Shown: positions 1 through 4,696, numbered from the stretch's first letter. The stretch is 9,074 nucleotides of DNA from an uncultured Eubacteriales bacterium (GCA_900545815.1 URAM01000043.1:1-9074), one strand, 5' to 3'. The notes: a model not told the origin generated them from the sequence alone. Program-made: numbers and translations.

Positions 1-11
1 TCTACTTTCAT
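1..11 (-). CDS. Start of an unknown gene, cut by the window edge
   Basis: On the minus strand an ATG at 11-9 is followed by codons for Lys and Val and then leaves the window. It is preceded at 26-18 by AAGGAGGTG, a near-perfect ribosome site, 6 bases from the ATG. It lies 65 bases beyond the stop of the Cro-like gene in the same direction, so it is probably the next gene of the leftward early operon. Only three codons are visible and no product can be named. Confidence 0.5.
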
Positions 12-71
12 CCGTCTCACCTCCTTCCTCCAAATCGTGTTCAGCTGGCTTCCTCTCCGGCGAACCTGTAG

Positions 72-86
72 TTCGCTTAAAGCGAA
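72..86. promoter_or_regulatory. Perfect 15-bp operator-like palindrome
   Basis: TTCGCTTAAAGCGAA is a perfect inverted repeat around a central A. Thirteen of its 15 bases recur at 320-334 inside the promoter of the Cro-like gene. It covers the stop codon of that gene (TAA at 79-77 on the minus strand). By similarity it should bind the repressor and/or the Cro-like protein. I see no strong promoter elements beside it, so it could act as a roadblock, an auxiliary looping site, or control of the next leftward gene. Confidence 0.6.
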
Positions 87-286
87 GGGCTGGGCAAAAA
101 AATAAAATCGAGCGGGAATTTGTACACTGCCTCAATCTTTCGTGCCGTCTCCCAAGAGGGAGTCGTTTTCCCAGATTCATAATTTTGCAGGGTTGCTGGG
201 GTGAGATTCAGCAACTTTGCTGCCTCTTTCTGGGTCAAGCCTGCGTTCACCCTTGCTGCGGCTAGAGTAATTTTGGGATACTCCAC
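77..286 (-). CDS. Cro-like XRE-family helix-turn-helix regulator, 69 aa
   Basis: A one-domain HTH_3/XRE DNA-binding protein. After a short N-terminus, residues about 7-50 (ITLAAARVNAGLTQKEAAKL through TTPSWETARKIEAV) form the five-helix fold, with a recognition-helix region around TPATLQNYESG. No dimerisation or protease domain follows, as expected for a Cro or small antirepressor-type protein. The start is GTG at 286, placed 8 bases after the strong AGGAGG at 300-295. The longer reading from GTG 295 would have the ribosome site overlapping its own start. It diverges from the LexA/CI-type repressor and is the first gene of a leftward transcript. By analogy with phage switches it probably opposes the repressor and favours the lytic or excision programme; that role is inferred. 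The stop codon lies inside an operator-like palindrome. Confidence 0.85.
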   Translation of the reverse strand: MEYPKITLAAARVNAGLTQKEAAKLLNLTPATLQNYESGKTTPSWETARKIEAVYKFPLDFIFLPSPSL

Positions 287-312
287 AGGTATCACCTCCT
301 TTTGCTATATCT

Positions 313-341
313 ATGATAACTCGCTTAAAGCGATAAGTCAA
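313..341 (-). promoter_or_regulatory. Promoter of the leftward Cro-like operon
   Basis: On the minus strand, TTGACT (341-336) is followed by a 17-base spacer and TATCAT (318-313), a near-consensus sigma-A promoter. The operator at 320-334 fills the spacer, and a weaker copy at 339-353 overlaps the -35 box. Bound repressor would therefore block RNA polymerase. Confidence 0.75.
320..334. promoter_or_regulatory. Operator site inside the leftward promoter
   Basis: CTCGCTTAAAGCGAT matches the palindrome at 72-86 at 13 of 15 positions, including the whole TCGCTTAAAGCGA core. It sits between the -35 and -10 boxes of the leftward promoter. It is a likely binding site of the LexA/CI-type repressor. 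Confidence 0.65.
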
Positions 342-353
342 GCTAAAAGCGAA
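339..353. promoter_or_regulatory. Imperfect operator site overlapping the leftward -35 box
   Basis: CAAGCTAAAAGCGAA matches the palindrome TTCGCTTAAAGCGAA at 11 of 15 positions, with one half-site (AAGCGAA) intact. Its centre is 19 bp from that of the stronger site at 320-334, which would suit cooperative binding of two dimers. Confidence 0.45.
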
Positions 354-370
354 ATTTCTTTGAAACTATG

Positions 371-399
371 TTGAAATCTTTTCGTTTTTAGCGTATAAT
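371..399 (+). promoter_or_regulatory. Promoter of the repressor operon
   Basis: TTGAAA (371-376), a 17-base spacer and TATAAT (394-399) make a near-consensus sigma-A promoter. Transcription should start near 406, giving a leader of under 20 bases before the ribosome site at 410-417. It drives the repressor and probably the DUF4041/GIY-YIG gene. Confidence 0.75.
381..395. promoter_or_regulatory. Imperfect operator site inside the repressor promoter
   Basis: TTCGTTTTTAGCGTA matches TTCGCTTAAAGCGAA at 11 of 15 positions. It occupies the -35/-10 spacer of the repressor promoter and touches the TATAAT box. A weak site here would fit autorepression or silencing by the Cro-like protein. Confidence 0.45.
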
Positions 400-422
400 T
401 CATTTTGCTAGGAGGTGTCATT

Positions 423-1076
423 TTGAGCACAGACGCAAGAGAAGTGTTTGCCAGAAACCTAAACATGTATATGAGCCGTTCTGGAAAAACGCAAGCCGAT
501 TTACAAGCGTATATGCAATGTTCTTCTTCCACCGTATCTGACTGGTGCAATGGGAATAAATATCCTCGTCCTGACAAGATGCAACGCATATCAGAATTTC
601 TAGGGGTGCTGATGTCCGACCTCACATCTGACAAGCCAACTTTGGAATCCACGTCGCCCATCCCTGCTGGTTGTGAGCCACTACCTCGCATGGTTCGCGT
701 TCCACTCCTTGGTGAGATCGCTTGCGGCGAACCCATTTTTGCCAGCGAAGAGAGTGGGCTATACGCAGAAATAAACCCCGATGTCCATGCTGACTTCTGT
801 CTGCGTGCTAAGGGAGACTCCATGATTGGTGCCAGGATTTTTGACGGGGACATCGTTTTTATTCGTCAGCAAGATATAGTGGACAACGGAGAAATTGCTG
901 CCGTGATCATAGAAGATGATGCGACACTCAAACGAGTAAACTATTTCCCAGAAAAGAACCTTCTTATTTTGAAGGCTGAAAATTCTGAATATAGTGACCT
1001 GGTATACTCCGGTGAAGAACTGGATCACATCAAAATTCTCGGAAAAGCTGTAGCGTTTCAGAGCGCCGTAAGGTAA
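423..1076 (+). CDS. LexA/CI-type repressor with HTH and S24 self-cleavage domains, 217 aa
   Basis: Probable lysogeny repressor. Residues about 5-62 form an XRE-type HTH (SGKTQADLQAY, SSSTVSDWCNG). A short linker leads to a peptidase S24 domain from about 91 to the end. Ser133 in the GDSM motif and Lys170 in ATLKRV are the expected Ser-Lys pair. The cleavage loop reads LLGEIACGEP, so the scissile bond would be Cys101-Gly102 in place of the commoner Ala-Gly. Family knowledge: such repressors cut themselves when RecA filaments form after DNA damage, releasing the lytic or excision genes. The start is TTG at 423, 7 bases after AGGAGGTG. An upstream TTG at 405 in the same frame would place the ribosome site inside the gene. 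It heads a two-gene transcript and faces operator-like palindromes that it likely binds. Confidence 0.9.
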   Translation: MSTDAREVFARNLNMYMSRSGKTQADLQAYMQCSSSTVSDWCNGNKYPRPDKMQRISEFLGVLMSDLTSDKPTLESTSPIPAGCEPLPRMVRVPLLGEIACGEPIFASEESGLYAEINPDVHADFCLRAKGDSMIGARIFDGDIVFIRQQDIVDNGEIAAVIIEDDATLKRVNYFPEKNLLILKAENSEYSDLVYSGEELDHIKILGKAVAFQSAVR

Positions 1077-1108
1077 AGCCTGATTCAATAAGAGAAAGAA
1101 GTGTTTTT

Positions 1109-2380
1109 ATGTCATTGTTCGGTAGAAAAGAAAAGCAAGAGCTTGAGTTCTTGCGCTCTCAGATGACACCGCAGCAGTTGGAAGCGGCCGATCTGGCCAT
1201 GAAGATCAAATCCGCCCGGGAGGAACTCGCTGATATTACTGCTAAAATCGCAAAAGAATCTTCTGCCCTTAGTAAACTGAAAAAACAGGTCATTGAGACT
1301 GACGAACGTGTTTTGCTGCAATCCTTTGGCTTCTACGTTCCACACTATGCCTACACAACTTCGGACGAATATAAGGAAAAGCTCTCTTCTGTTCGTGCGC
1401 AGCAAAAAGAGCTTGTGAAAAGCAAATGCGCCACCACTGGTCGCACAGACTGGGAGGTCAATGGTTCAAAGTCAAAAGGCGCGAAGATGGTGCGGGATAT
1501 GCAGAAGTTGCTGCTCCGCGCTTTTAATGCTGAATGTGATGATGCGATCGAGCATGTCCGGTTCAACAACATTGAAGCGTGTGAAAAGAAAATCCTTTCG
1601 TCCAGCGACGCAATCTCTAAACTCGGAGAAATGCTGGGGATTTCTATTGCGGGTCAGTATATTTCTCTGAAGCTGGATGAGCTTCGTCTTATGCATGAAT
1701 ACCAAGTAAAAAAGCAAGCTGAAAAGGAAGCCGCAAAAGAGCTGCGCCAGCGGCAGCGAGAAGAAGCGAAAGCTGCGAAAGAGCTGGCCGAAGCCCGGAA
1801 GAAGCTCGAAAAAGAGCAGAGCCACTACCAGAATGCATTGTCCCGGTTGAATGCACAGATTGCGCAAGCCTCCGGTGATGATCTGGCAGCTCTGGAAGAC
1901 AAACGGACAGAATTGGAAACTCAGCTCAGCGCGATTGAGCAGGAGTTGAGTGATGTGGATTACCGCGTTGCAAACCAGCGTGCGGGATACGTTTACATCA
2001 TCTCCAATATTGGTTCCTTTGGCGAAGATGTCTATAAAATTGGAATGACCCGCAGACTCGAACCCATGGACCGTGTCGATGAACTGGGCGACGCCTCTGT
2101 TCCGTTCAACTTCGACGTGCATGCCTTGATCTTTACCGATGACGCCCCCGGCCTGGAAGCCTCTCTGCACCAGGCATTTGCTGACCGGAAGCTCAACATG
2201 ATAAATACCCGCCGCGAATTCTTCCGCGTCACGCTGGATGAAATCAAAGAAGTTGTCCGGCGGAACTATGACAAAACGGTCGAGTTTGTTGACGTTCCTC
2301 CGGCGGAGCAGTATCGTGAATCCTTGAAAATGGTGATCCAGTGTGACCCGCCGGGGGAAACGATTCTCTATAAAGAATAA
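1109..2380 (+). CDS. DUF4041 and GIY-YIG (T5orf172/Mug113) nuclease-like protein, 423 aa
   Basis: Candidate anti-phage nuclease. Residues 22-66 look coiled-coil. About 66-195 is the DUF4041 region (LLQSFGFYVPHYAY, DWEVNGSKSKGAKMV, LLLRAFNAECDDAI). About 195-290 is a long Lys/Glu/Ala-rich coiled coil. About 293-385 is a T5orf172/Mug113 domain of the GIY-YIG superfamily: GYVYIISN (293-300), VYKIGMTRR (308-316), Glu350 in GLEASLHQAF, and Asn366/Glu370 in NTRREFF. Tyrosines, Arg and Glu at the expected catalytic places are present. No signal peptide or membrane helix is visible, so it should be cytosolic. It begins 32 bases after the repressor stop with only a weak ribosome site (AGAAAG-like), so it is probably read from the repressor promoter. 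As I recall, a DUF4041/GIY-YIG membrane protein called SNIPE was reported to cut incoming phage DNA. Defence is inferred here, and the exact substrate is unknown. Confidence 0.85.
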   Translation: MSLFGRKEKQELEFLRSQMTPQQLEAADLAMKIKSAREELADITAKIAKESSALSKLKKQVIETDERVLLQSFGFYVPHYAYTTSDEYKEKLSSVRAQQKELVKSKCATTGRTDWEVNGSKSKGAKMVRDMQKLLLRAFNAECDDAIEHVRFNNIEACEKKILSSSDAISKLGEMLGISIAGQYISLKLDELRLMHEYQVKKQAEKEAAKELRQRQREEAKAAKELAEARKKLEKEQSHYQNALSRLNAQIAQASGDDLAALEDKRTELETQLSAIEQELSDVDYRVANQRAGYVYIISNIGSFGEDVYKIGMTRRLEPMDRVDELGDASVPFNFDVHALIFTDDAPGLEASLHQAFADRKLNMINTRREFFRVTLDEIKEVVRRNYDKTVEFVDVPPAEQYRESLKMVIQCDPPGETILYKE

Positions 2381-2393
2381 CCTGCAACCAAGT

Positions 2394-2428
2394 AAAAAAC
2401 CGCCCCGGTGTTGGAGCACCAGGGCGGT
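2394..2428 (-). terminator. Intrinsic terminator of the toxN gene
   Basis: The inverted repeat 2399-2410 / 2417-2428 (ACCGCCC and GGTG arms, one C/A mismatch, 6-base loop) is followed on the minus strand by a run of six T (2399-2394). It lies 27 bases past the toxN stop. On the plus strand there is no T run, so it may only weakly stop transcripts from the DUF4041 gene. A near copy lies at 3251-3281. Confidence 0.75.
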
Positions 2429-2454
2429 ATGGGTTGAAATGATTATGTATGGAG

Positions 2455-2928
2455 TTACAACTTTTTGCAAGCCTCTTCTAATTTCTTAAAATCGCAGCAA
2501 ACCCGAAGATAAAAGTCCGCTTTGTCGATGCACGCCCTTTTGTACACCATCTGGGCGCGATGATAGATTGTCTCCTTGTTTTTATTGCACCAAACGATTT
2601 GTTTCGTCAGGAGGACTCTATACTTTGCATTCTCTTCCGCATCAATATCCATAGCGACTAAATGCTTTTCTTGAACAGGTATCATGTTATTGAAGCCGAT
2701 CAGGCCGAGCTTTCCTCCATCAATTTTAAGGATCGGCCCACTGTTTTTCAAATTGACATGATTCTTCTTGGGGGATTCCATGGGCGCGTAGTATTTCACT
2801 GACCCCAGTTCCAAAACAATCCCCACATACGGGCGACGCTGTCCCTTGTTGTACTGAACGCGAGGGTCAATCTCGTGTAAGCGCCGGATGTAGCTGTCTT
2901 TTATCTTCCATATCCTAAGATTCCACAT
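2455..2928 (-). CDS. toxN: ToxN/AbiQ-family type III toxin endoribonuclease, 157 aa
   Basis: Family hallmarks appear in order: SYIRRLHEIDPRV (12-24), RPYVGIVLEL (32-41), KYYAPMESPKKNH (45-57), KLGLIGFNNMIPV (73-85), MDID (93-96) and a helical C-terminus with YRVLLTKQ (103-110). Ser52 and Lys54/Lys55 in the SPKK motif match the conserved active-site segment of ToxN and AbiQ; the Thr before the Ser in ToxN is Glu51 here. Length is slightly below the roughly 170 aa of known members, without an obvious truncation. These enzymes cut A-rich RNA, are held inactive by repeats of their own antitoxin RNA, and act in abortive infection by killing or arresting phage-infected cells. The start is ATG 2928 with AGAGGA 9 bases upstream. 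Upstream on the same strand are a terminator and a 37-nt repeat array, the standard toxIN operon order. Confidence 0.9.
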   Translation of the reverse strand: MWNLRIWKIKDSYIRRLHEIDPRVQYNKGQRRPYVGIVLELGSVKYYAPMESPKKNHVNLKNSGPILKIDGGKLGLIGFNNMIPVQEKHLVAMDIDAEENAKYRVLLTKQIVWCNKNKETIYHRAQMVYKRACIDKADFYLRVCCDFKKLEEACKKL

Positions 2929-2946
2929 AATTCGCAGTCCTCTCAG

Positions 2947-2979
2947 AAAAAAGGCAGGACGGCGAAATGGCAGTCCTGC
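2947..2979 (-). terminator. Terminator between antitoxin repeats and toxN
   Basis: GCAGGAC (2979-2973 read on the minus strand) pairs with GTCCTGC (2960-2954) over a 12-base loop and is followed by six T (2952-2947). In toxIN operons such a leaky terminator lets much more antitoxin RNA than toxin mRNA be made. Here it sits 19 bases before the toxN start codon. Confidence 0.85.
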
Positions 2980-2982
2980 TTC

Positions 2983-3093
2983 TTTTTTTGTTCCCTACTT
3001 AACGGCAAGGGTTCTCCGCTTTTTTCGTTCTCTACTTTACGGTAAGAGCTCACCGCTTTTTTCGTTTCTCCGTTAAGGGCGAGAATCCCCTCT
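2983..3093 (-). ncRNA. toxI: ToxI-type antitoxin RNA, three tandem 37-nt repeats
   Basis: Three head-to-tail units lie at 3093-3057, 3056-3020 and 3019-2983 (minus-strand order). Each ends in a run of six or seven A. In RNA sense the two promoter-distal units begin GCGG and share CTT.CCGT.AAGTAG.GAAC; the first is more diverged. Each unit can form an H-type pseudoknot. Helix 1 pairs bases 2-4 with 15-17 (CGG/CCG; GGG/CCC at 4-6 in the first unit). Helix 2 pairs bases 9-12 with 24-27: CUCU/AGAG in the middle unit, CCCU/AGGG in the last, and UUCUC/GAGAA at 9-13/24-28 in the first. The covarying bases argue that the fold is selected. In ToxIN systems the toxin cuts the precursor in the A-rich segment of each repeat, and each unit then holds one toxin subunit in a closed ring. 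The transcript probably starts near 3148, so the leader and terminator are part of the precursor. Confidence 0.85.
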
Positions 3094-3128
3094 TTGCGAC
3101 GGGCTATAGGGCTTTATCGCTTTGTTAG

Positions 3129-3178
3129 GTGCAGAGATTCTCTACACTATCTGTAGTATACGCGAAAAACGCACAGAT
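3129..3178 (-). promoter_or_regulatory. Probable antitoxin promoter region with two dyads
   Basis: TATACT on the minus strand (3160-3155) is a good -10 box about 60 bases upstream of the first antitoxin repeat; no convincing -35 box is seen at 17 bases. ATCTGT (3149-3154) and ACAGAT (3173-3178) form inverted arms around the -10. A second dyad, GTGCAGAGA / TCTCTACAC (3129-3147, one mismatch pair), covers the expected transcript start. These could be operators or a 5' hairpin of the RNA. Confidence 0.45.
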
Positions 3179-3247
3179 ATCATCATGCATTTTGCACAAT
3201 ACTCATCCTTGTTTTTTAGTCATTTCGCCTATTCCCTAATTGCAGAT

Positions 3248-3281
3248 AAAACCGCCCCGGTGCTCGCAACACCAGGACGGT
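3248..3281 (-). terminator. Terminator-like hairpin, near copy of the one after toxN
   Basis: ACCGCCCcGGTG (3251-3262) and CACCaGGACGGT (3270-3281) pair with a 7-base loop and two mismatches. On the minus strand four T follow (3251-3248). AAAACCGCCCCGGTG at 3248-3262 is identical to 2396-2410, and CACCAGG recurs too. It would stop leftward transcription coming from the integrase side before it reaches the antitoxin promoter. Confidence 0.5.
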
Positions 3282-3284
3282 TCA

Positions 3285-3340
3285 AAGGGTAGTAAGTTTG
3301 GATGGCCTACTACCCTTCTATTATAGCGTCCTTTCGGACG
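3285..3340 (+). other. Structured leader upstream of the integrase gene
   Basis: A 10-bp perfect inverted repeat, AAGGGTAGTA (3285-3294) with TACTACCCTT (3308-3317), is followed by a small hairpin CGTCC-TTTC-GGACG (3327-3340). The latter ends 6 bases before the ribosome site GAAGGAGA of the integrase. TATTAT at 3319-3324 could be a -10 box, but no good -35 is seen. The structures may modulate integrase expression; this is inference. Confidence 0.4.
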
Positions 3341-3360
3341 AAATGGAAGGAGATTTTACT

Positions 3361-4539
3361 ATGCCACGAAAAAGTACGCGAGGTGCCAAAGGCGGCGGAA
3401 GTATCCGCAAGCGGTCCAACGGCGTTTGGGAAGGCCGATACACCTACACAGACGAATTTGGCGTCCGGAAGAATGGCAGCGTCTACAGCAAGTCTCAGGC
3501 GGAATGTCAGAAGAAACTGAATGCTGCTCTGGCCGCCACAGACAATCAGGAGCAGGTCGTAAAGCCCTCCAAACAGACGCTAGAGTCCTGGCTGAATACC
3601 TGGATGACCGACTATTGCCAGACGCTGAAACCGATGACTCAGGAGGATTACCGGCGCAAGGCAGAGCGGTACATCATCCCGACCATCGGAGCGGCCACGC
3701 TGTCCAAGCTGACCCCGATGCAGGTGCAGCGCTGGGTGAATCAGCTGTCCAAGGGCGCGGAGAACCAGAAGCCGCTGGCGCCTAAGACAGTCAAGAACAT
3801 CCACGGAATCTTGCACAGTGCATTGAAGCAGGCTGTTTTGATCGGCCTGCTCAAGTCCAACCCCGCCGACAATGCCAAGCTGCCAAAGCTCAAGAAGCCG
3901 GAGCTGAAGCCGCTGATGGATGAGGATGTGAGCAGCTTCCTGAAGGCCATAAAGGGGCACAGGTACGAATACGCTTACCTGGTAGACCTGTTTACTGGCC
4001 TACGACAATCGGAGCTTCTCGGCCTGAAATGGGAGGACGTAGACTGGGAGGGCGAACGCCTGACGGTACGCCGCCAGCTTCAGAAAGAGAAGGGTCGAGG
4101 CGGGAAATACTACTTTGTCGATGAAACGAAGAACGGCAAAGACCGCATTGTTCCGCTCGCGCCATCGGTCATAAAGGCTTTGCGCTCCCAGCAGGCAAAA
4201 CAAGCTCGTTGGCAGCTGTCTGCCGGTGAGTTGTGGTGCAACGAACATGACCTGATCTTCACCGATGAAATCGGTCAGCATTTATCGCACAGGTCTGTGT
4301 ACCATCACTTCAAGAAGATTGTCACCGCCATTGGGTGTCCAGAGGCCAGATTTCACGATCTGCGCCACAGTTGTGCGATCCTTGAGTTGCAGGCCGGCGT
4401 CCCCGTAAAATCGGTACAGGAGCAATTAGGGCACTACTCCAGCGCATTCACCATGGATGTTTACGCCGCTGTCAGTGAAACCATGATGGATGACACCAGA
4501 AATAAACTTGAAAAAATCATCAAAGACGCGACCGGCTGA
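3361..4539 (+). CDS. int: Tyrosine recombinase (phage integrase), 392 aa
   Basis: Catalyses site-specific insertion and excision of the element. The N-terminus (GGGSIRKRSNGVWEGRYTYT, 11-30) is the small arm-site-binding domain of Tn916/phage-type integrases. Residues about 70-165 are the SAM-like core-binding domain. The catalytic domain runs from about 185 and contains the full set: Arg215 (TGLRQSELLGL), a Lys in the TKNGKDR beta-hairpin (257 or 260), His332 and Arg335 (FHDLRHSCA), His358 (QLGHYS) and nucleophile Tyr368 (MDVYAAV). Length is normal and nothing is broken. The start is ATG 3361 after AAGGAGA at 8 bases; the in-frame upstream extension to 3298 would begin with TTG inside a leader hairpin and has no ribosome site. 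The gene ends 157 bases from the encoded CCA of tRNA-Arg and points at it, which marks that tRNA as the probable integration site. Confidence 0.93.
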   Translation: MPRKSTRGAKGGGSIRKRSNGVWEGRYTYTDEFGVRKNGSVYSKSQAECQKKLNAALAATDNQEQVVKPSKQTLESWLNTWMTDYCQTLKPMTQEDYRRKAERYIIPTIGAATLSKLTPMQVQRWVNQLSKGAENQKPLAPKTVKNIHGILHSALKQAVLIGLLKSNPADNAKLPKLKKPELKPLMDEDVSSFLKAIKGHRYEYAYLVDLFTGLRQSELLGLKWEDVDWEGERLTVRRQLQKEKGRGGKYYFVDETKNGKDRIVPLAPSVIKALRSQQAKQARWQLSAGELWCNEHDLIFTDEIGQHLSHRSVYHHFKKIVTAIGCPEARFHDLRHSCAILELQAGVPVKSVQEQLGHYSSAFTMDVYAAVSETMMDDTRNKLEKIIKDATG

Positions 4540-4546
4540 CGCAAAA

Positions 4547-4602
4547 TAATGGGTACCAGCCTAGGCGAAAATGGCCGTAATGGGTACTAATATGGGTACT
4601 AG
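4547..4602. repeat. Three direct ATGGGTAC repeats between integrase and tRNA
   Basis: ATGGGTAC followed by CAG, TAA or TAG occurs at 4549-4559, 4580-4590 and 4592-4602, all in the same direction. Spacing is 31 and 12 bp. Short direct repeats beside an integrase gene and an att end are typical arm-type integrase or excisionase binding sites. Nothing else explains them. Confidence 0.5.
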
Positions 4603-4606
4603 AAAG

Positions 4607-4632
4607 GCGGATGAAAAAATCCGCAACTTTTT
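4607..4632 (+). terminator. Probable terminator of the integrase gene
   Basis: GCGGAT (4607-4612) and ATCCGC (4619-4624) pair perfectly around the loop GAAAAA. A run of five T follows 3 bases later (4628-4632). It lies 67 bases past the integrase stop codon. The short stem and delayed T run make it modest in strength. Confidence 0.55.
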
Positions 4633-4651
4633 CACGCTCAAAACCTGATAT

Positions 4652-4695
4652 AAAAACAAAAAGAGTGATGAACCGAACTGGTTTCATCACTCTTT
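4652..4695 (-). terminator. Intrinsic terminator of tRNA-Arg
   Basis: AAAGAGTGATGAACC (4660-4674) and GGTTTCATCACTCTTT (4680-4695) form a 15-bp stem with one bulged base and a 5-base loop. On the minus strand it is followed by a T-rich stretch (4660-4652). It starts 1 base after the encoded CCA. If the element recombined at the tRNA 3' end, this terminator is supplied by the element and not by the original chromosome. Confidence 0.8.
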
Positions 4696-4696
4696 C

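Larger units (their letters stand above)
1..4696. mobile_element. Right-hand part of an integrated prophage-like element
   Basis: A tyrosine recombinase gene ends about 160 bases from the 3' end of a tRNA-Arg gene and points at it. Further in are a LexA/CI-type repressor, a divergent Cro-like gene and two accessory modules of defence type. This order (integrase, cargo, repressor, divergent early genes) is that of temperate phage lysogeny regions. The left part looks less GC-rich than the ftsK-uppP chromosome to the right. No structural phage gene is in view, so an integrative conjugative or satellite element remains possible. The right boundary is placed at the encoded CCA of the tRNA; the exact crossover could lie inside the tRNA. 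The left boundary is outside the window. Confidence 0.7.

Noticed and set aside
338..853. Minus-strand reading frame of 171 codons over the repressor start
   Set aside because: It crosses the divergent control region and is antisense to the repressor, which has a promoter, ribosome site and intact domains.
1472..2470. Long minus-strand reading frame of 332 codons
   Set aside because: It lies antisense to the DUF4041/GIY-YIG gene, has no ribosome site, runs through the toxN terminator and shows no domain. The plus-strand gene has clear family motifs.
3003..3062. Plus-strand terminator-like stems followed by T6 within the repeats
   Set aside because: They are the complement of the antitoxin units (helix 1 plus the A-run). 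No plus-strand gene ends just before them, so a terminator role is not needed.
2983..3093. Repeat array that resembles a very short CRISPR
   Set aside because: The 37-nt units abut with no spacers, they fold as pseudoknots, no cas gene is near, and a ToxN-type toxin follows on the same strand.
3298..3360. Upstream extension of the integrase to 3298
   Set aside because: It would start with TTG inside a leader hairpin with no ribosome site. ATG 3361 has AAGGAGA 8 bases upstream and begins the conserved N-terminal domain.
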